6,053 nt of DNA from an uncultured Polymorphobacter sp. (GTDB taxonomy: Bacteria > Pseudomonadota > Alphaproteobacteria > Sphingomonadales > Sphingomonadaceae): assembly GCA_937871645.1 (NCBI GenBank), contig CALMPZ010000379.1, forward strand, positions 1 through 6,053, read 5' to 3'. Position 1 is the first letter of the stretch; the number at the start of each line of letters is the position of its first letter. Positions 5,222 to 6,053 of this stretch are shown piece by piece. The notes beneath the pieces were generated by a model. It made no database searches and was not told where the DNA came from. It worked only from the letters and a program-made list of their open reading frames with translations. The translations under genes were made by a program, and so were the position numbers.

Positions 5222-6053
5222 ATGGCGCGCATGAAATTCGGTGCATTTCTCGCACCGCACCACCCCATCGGCGAGCACCCGATGCTGCAGATGCGCAACG
5301 ACATCAAGTTCGCGCAGCATCTCGACGAACTCGGGTTCGACGAATTCTGGGTCGGCGAGCACCACTCCACCGGCTGGGAGGTCATCGCCTCGCCCGAACT
5401 GTTCCTGGCGGCGGTCGGCGAGCGCACGCACCGCATCCGGCTCGGCACCGGCGTCGTCTCGCTGCCCTATCACCACCCGTTCAACGTCGCGCAGCGCATC
5501 GTCCAGCTCGACCATATGACCGGCGGCCGGGTGATCTTCGGCACCGGCCCCGGCGCGCTGCCGTCGGATGCCTATACGCTCGGCATCGATCCGATGACGC
5601 AGCGCGACCGCCAGGACGAGGCTATCGGCGTCATCCGCCGGCTGCTCGCGGGCGAGCGGGTTACCTATGAATGTGACTGGTTCAAACTCCAGGACGCGCG
5701 GCTGCAGCTGTTCCCGCTGCAGGAAGAGCTGCCGATCGTCGTTGCCTCGTCGATCAGCCCGTCGGGCATGACGCTGGCCGGCAAATACGGCCTCGGCGTG
5801 CTGTCGATCGGCTCGAATTCGAACGCCGGACTGGCGGCGCTGCCGACGCAATGGGGTTTTGCCGAAACCGCCGCCGCCAAGTCGGGCGAGAAAATCAGCC
5901 GCGACGACTGGCGCGTGCTGATGACCTGGCACATCGCCGAAACCCGCGAGGAAGCCCGCGCCCAGGCCGGCGCCGGGCTGATGAAGTGGCACAATGAATA
6001 TACCGTCGGCACGCTGATGCGGCCCGGCGCGCTGCCGTTCGCGACGCCCGACC
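5222..6053 (+). CDS. LLM-class (luciferase-like) flavin-dependent oxidoreductase, limonene-monooxygenase-like (3' end outside window)
   Basis: The first 277 residues of a protein probably around 360-380 long; no stop occurs before the window ends. The fold is the bacterial-luciferase TIM barrel. The beginning KFGAFLAPHHPIGEHP, the GEHHS motif (45-49) in FDEFWVGEHHSTGWE, then IRLGTGVVSLPYHHP (72-86), the DHMTGGRVIFGTGPGALPSD stretch (97-116) and the later LPIVVASSISPSGMTLAGKYGLGVLS are characteristic. Such enzymes use reduced FMN from a separate reductase to oxygenate a small organic substrate; no reductase is visible here. I recall related proteins annotated as limonene 1,2-monooxygenase-like, but family membership does not give the substrate. 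It is transcribed away from the GST pair across a shared 265-bp regulatory region. Class call is strong; function is not. Confidence 0.88.
   Translation, partial: MARMKFGAFLAPHHPIGEHPMLQMRNDIKFAQHLDELGFDEFWVGEHHSTGWEVIASPELFLAAVGERTHRIRLGTGVVSLPYHHPFNVAQRIVQLDHMTGGRVIFGTGPGALPSDAYTLGIDPMTQRDRQDEAIGVIRRLLAGERVTYECDWFKLQDARLQLFPLQEELPIVVASSISPSGMTLAGKYGLGVLSIGSNSNAGLAALPTQWGFAETAAAKSGEKISRDDWRVLMTWHIAETREEARAQAGAGLMKWHNEYTVGTLMRPGALPFATPD

Noticed and set aside
5168..5992. Minus-strand open frame of 274 codons opposite the flavin oxidoreductase
   Set aside because: It reads as an antisense shadow, whereas the plus strand has the complete set of luciferase-family motifs from 5222.

Overview
This is a GC-rich window with tightly packed bacterial genes. 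The protein families, signal sequences and compact gene overlaps fit an alphaproteobacterium. A sphingomonad (Novosphingobium/Sphingopyxis/Sphingobium type) is my best guess, because a DUF3240-like gene behind a CzcA-type pump, paired GST genes and LLM-class flavin enzymes are common there. This is inference from remembered families, not a search.

Bases 1-2682 (+) are the tail of a heavy-metal RND efflux operon. It holds the C-terminal third of a CzcA/CusA-type inner-membrane pump (5' end outside the window), a 99-residue DUF3240-like protein overlapping it by 8 bp, and a TolC-family outer-membrane channel overlapping that by 4 bp. The overlaps imply translational coupling. The pump and channel would form two parts of a tripartite metal exporter. 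The periplasmic adaptor is not in the window and must lie upstream or elsewhere, if it is present.

Bases 2683-3237 contain no intact gene. From about 2901 to 3231 lies a frameshifted, end-truncated relic of an IS3-family OrfB transposase, which stops within about 6 bp of the next gene's stop codon. An 11-bp perfect hairpin lies inside it. Bases 2683-2900 hold nothing I can identify.

Bases 3238-4956 (-) are two tandem GST-family genes, 4956-4165 then 4152-3238, separated by 12 nt and presumably co-transcribed. They are divergent in architecture: one has a C-terminal helical tail, the other an extra C-terminal beta-rich domain.

Bases 4957-5221 are a divergent intergenic region. It has a good sigma70-like promoter for the GST pair (TTGTCA, 17 nt, TCTAAT) with a 10-bp palindrome in its spacer. 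An overlapping perfect TTGACA faces the other way, and a hairpin lies in the leader of the rightward gene.

Bases 5222-6053 (+) are the N-terminal 277 residues of an LLM-class (luciferase-like) flavin-dependent oxidoreductase that runs off the end. With the GSTs it suggests a locus for oxidation or detoxification of a hydrophobic substrate, but the substrate is unknown. I saw no CRISPR, tRNA or rRNA, and no clearly novel defence or mobile system.
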